From Theristus sp. LFF4_11 (taxonomy: Eukaryota; Nematoda; Chromadorea; Monhysterida; Xyalidae): DNA of 64,000 nt. A model generated the notes under the pieces. That model did no database searches. It worked only from the letters and a program-made list of their open reading frames with translations, and had not been told where the DNA came from. Positions 63,775 through 64,000 of this stretch are shown piece by piece. Position numbers and translations under genes: made by a program. The stretch spans positions 23,247 to 87,246 of the forward strand of contig JASANC010003363.1 in NCBI GenBank assembly GCA_030248135.1, read 5' to 3'. The number at the start of each line of letters is the position of its first letter. Position 1 is the stretch's first letter.

Positions 63775-64000
63775 ATAGTTGTTCATAAAATACTGGCCGG
63801 AACTTTGGCAAAATTTCCTTTCAGGTTGGCGTTACAAAGGTCACAATTTGTTGCTGACACGCATATTTACTGTCGTTGATAAACTACAGTCTATGGGATG
63901 CTTCGTCCAAGGTTTTGTTTTAATTCTTTTTTATTCTTTGAAAAAATTCACAAATTTCTGTGTTAAACAAAGTCATTCCGTTGTCAGCTTCAGGTTCATG
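63775..64000. other. 3' flank of the kelch membrane gene
   Basis: AT-rich sequence; no features seen. Confidence 0.4.

Noticed and set aside
62884..63786. 300-codon minus-strand frame opposite the last kelch exon
   Set aside because: Antisense shadow of the GC-rich coding exon. It has no splice partners, and the plus-strand frame has the membrane span and stop context.

Overview
The window is animal nuclear DNA. It carries a beta-integrin, a PDS5 cohesin regulator, a ubinuclein, a PTTG1IP-type membrane protein and a zinc-knuckle RGG protein. All are split by many spliceosomal introns, mostly 45-1,400 bp, with GT...AG ends and strong TTTCAG/TTGCAG acceptors. That acceptor style, together with the gene content, fits a nematode or another compact-genome invertebrate, but the species cannot be fixed from the sequence alone. 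Exon models were joined by hand by matching donor/acceptor phase and protein family, and every total quoted is an exact multiple of three.

Layout. 0-9 kb, minus strand: a two-exon C-terminal fragment (700-1180), a two-exon secreted/membrane protein of unknown family (1415-2536), and a four-exon PTTG1IP homologue (6841-8751). The last exon of the PTTG1IP homologue runs into a 1.9 kb inverted-repeat element. A Tc1/mariner-like element (3861-4844) and a GC-rich MITE (3448-3655) lie between them. 8.8-12 kb is repeat-rich and holds a hAT-type MITE with a perfect 8-bp target duplication. 12.4-18.7 kb: a 20-exon integrin beta gene (plus strand, 799 aa) whose tail reads NPIF/NPLF instead of NPxY. 18.7-36 kb is gene-poor: three weak or uncharacterised genes, poly-G/poly-C tracts and several MITE families. 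36.35-46.7 kb: a 32-exon PDS5 gene (plus, 1,456 aa) with MITEs in its introns. 47.8-49.1 kb: a three-knuckle CCHC/RGG protein (minus). 50.05-55.7 kb: a 13-exon ubinuclein (plus, 996 aa) with a very long polyglutamine tract. 56.7-58.0 kb: a Q/S/T-rich protein of unknown family (plus, 354 aa). 59.3-63.8 kb: a 13-exon protein (plus, 864 aa) combining a signal peptide, kelch repeats, an acidic stretch and one C-terminal membrane span, an architecture I do not recognise.

The recognised genes are housekeeping or adhesion genes: integrin at the cell surface, PDS5 in sister-chromatid cohesion, ubinuclein in HIRA/H3.3 deposition and an RNA-binding zinc-knuckle protein. They do not form an operon or one pathway. 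The most unusual material is the tyrosine-free integrin tail with a candidate alternative tail exon, the kelch membrane protein, the transposon-derived C-terminus of the PTTG1IP homologue, and a set of MITE families, one of which carries palindromic TGACGTCA sites into PDS5 introns.
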